Part shown: positions 6,830 through 7,059 of the stretch, one piece after another
Layout of the letters: the number at the start of each line of letters is the position of its first letter
How positions within the stretch are numbered: position 1 is the stretch's first letter
DNA from: an uncultured Lachnospiraceae bacterium
Lineage (GTDB): Bacteria > Bacillota > Clostridia > Lachnospirales > Lachnospiraceae
Assembly (NCBI GenBank): GCA_910577655.1
Contig: CAJTOW010000169.1
Span: forward strand, 1 to 7,059
Length of the DNA stretch: 7,059 bases
Direction: 5' to 3'
Notes under the pieces: generated by a model
What the model saw: only the letters and a program-made list of their open reading frames with translations
What the model was told of the DNA's origin: nothing
The model's database searches: none
Translations under genes and position numbers: made by a program

Positions 6830-6847
6830 TTTCACAGAGATTTCACA
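6830..6847 (-). promoter_or_regulatory. Direct-repeat operator candidate for the OmpR-type regulator
   Basis: Two identical TGTGAAA heptamers on the minus strand (6841-6847 and 6830-6836) start exactly 11 bp apart, and the second ends 3 bp upstream of the -35. OmpR/PhoB-family regulators bind as head-to-tail dimers to direct repeats about one helical turn apart, and activating sites commonly abut the -35. This fits positive autoregulation, though the regulator could be a different one. Confidence 0.4.
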
Positions 6848-6866
6848 TACAAGGGAGGTATGCAGA

Positions 6867-6899
6867 TGTAACAGCTCAGATACCCCCTGAACTGTTATA
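6867..6899. repeat. Inverted repeat carrying the TAACAGyTCAG motif
   Basis: TAACAGCTCAG (6869-6879) faces CTGAACTGTTA (6887-6897) across a 7-nt loop. The arms are 11 nt with one mismatch that can form a G-U wobble in RNA on one strand. It lies between the terminator at 6909-6952 and the operon promoter. It could be an operator, a small repeat element or a processing hairpin. No T-run follows on either strand. Confidence 0.55.
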
Positions 6900-6908
6900 T
6901 CCCTCCAG

Positions 6909-6952
6909 AAAAAAAAGAACTGCCGTACCAGCAGGCCCTGGCAGGCAGTTCT
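6909..6952 (-). terminator. Intrinsic terminator of a transcript entering from the right
   Basis: On the minus strand a nine-pair stem AGAACTGCC/GGCAGTTCT (6944-6952 with 6916-6924) has an inner CCAG/CTGG pairing and is followed by an eight-T run (6909-6916, the first T also paired). This is a textbook factor-independent terminator. It isolates the two-component operon from transcription arriving from beyond the right edge. Confidence 0.85.
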
Positions 6953-6987
6953 GTTCATCCTACATCTTCAAATTGTATCTGTTACTT

Positions 6988-6993
6988 ATTATA
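6988..6993 (-). promoter_or_regulatory. Perfect -10 hexamer just upstream of the terminator
   Basis: The minus strand reads TATAAT here. The best -35-like hexamer is CAGACA (7013-7018), 19 bp upstream, which is longer than optimal. If active, it would give a transcript of only about 70 nt ending at the terminator at 6909-6952. In this A/T-rich stretch a chance match is possible. Confidence 0.25.
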
Positions 6994-7003
6994 TCCTTAC
7001 AGC

Positions 7004-7059
7004 TCTAGAGCGTGTCTGAAAATTGCTTTCTGGTAGCTGTGCGTTCCGCTTTGTGGGAG
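7004..7059. mobile_element. Possible end of an insertion sequence running off the right edge
   Basis: From the palindrome CTCTAGAG (7003-7010) onward the sequence GAGCGTGTCTGAAAATTGC resembles terminal inverted repeats I recall from transposase-bearing elements in gut Clostridia, and a CTAG core is a target type used by some IS5-like elements. Only about 50 bp are visible, with no transposase ORF and no second end, so this is a tentative call from recall. Confidence 0.3.

Noticed and set aside
6746..6958. 70-codon minus-strand frame upstream of the regulator
   Set aside because: It runs through the intrinsic terminator stem and T-run (encoding FFFFW), the operon promoter and the regulator leader, and has no properly placed ribosome binding site.

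Overview
The window reads as chromosomal DNA of a low-to-mid-GC Firmicute, most likely a gut Lachnospiraceae or related Clostridia. Reasons are the strong GGAGG-type ribosome binding sites, the protein style (a PAS hybrid kinase beginning near 'SMQETGVYVVREEDHRILYYN'; a clostridial histidine phosphatase with 'FFCHFG'), and A/T-rich spacers around GC-richer genes. The taxon is inference from recalled family resemblance, not a search.

All four genes lie on the minus strand, so the window reads right to left. Right edge (7059 to about 6900): a possible insertion-sequence end, a near-consensus -10 and a convincing intrinsic terminator, with no gene I can support. From 6850 to 6729 is a sigma-A-type promoter with two TGTGAAA repeats 11 bp apart just upstream of its -35. 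It drives an apparent operon: an OmpR-family response regulator (6728-6051), its membrane histidine kinase partner (6054-4390, ATGA overlap) and, after a 70-bp gap, a histidine phosphatase superfamily enzyme (4319-3546).

From about 3545 to 3276 is an intergenic stretch holding a cluster of three strong hairpins, bracketed by imperfect inverted GTTACwGTT ends. It resembles a small non-autonomous repeat element. Beyond it lies a large, apparently soluble hybrid sensor kinase (3275-447) with about four PAS-type sensor modules, a kinase core and a C-terminal receiver.

The left 446 bp hold no gene. They contain a perfect 30-bp inverted repeat (277-343) after the hybrid kinase, then two tandem promoters pointing left with A-tracts upstream and a leader with boxB-like and boxA-like elements. 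This is the architecture of a ribosomal RNA operon promoter, and a 16S rRNA gene probably starts just off the left edge.

Functionally, the window holds two independent signalling units: a membrane two-component system with a phosphatase passenger, probably autoregulated, and an orphan cytoplasmic hybrid kinase. I found no CRISPR array, toxin-antitoxin pair, phage gene or clearly new protein system. The most unusual signals are the non-coding structures.
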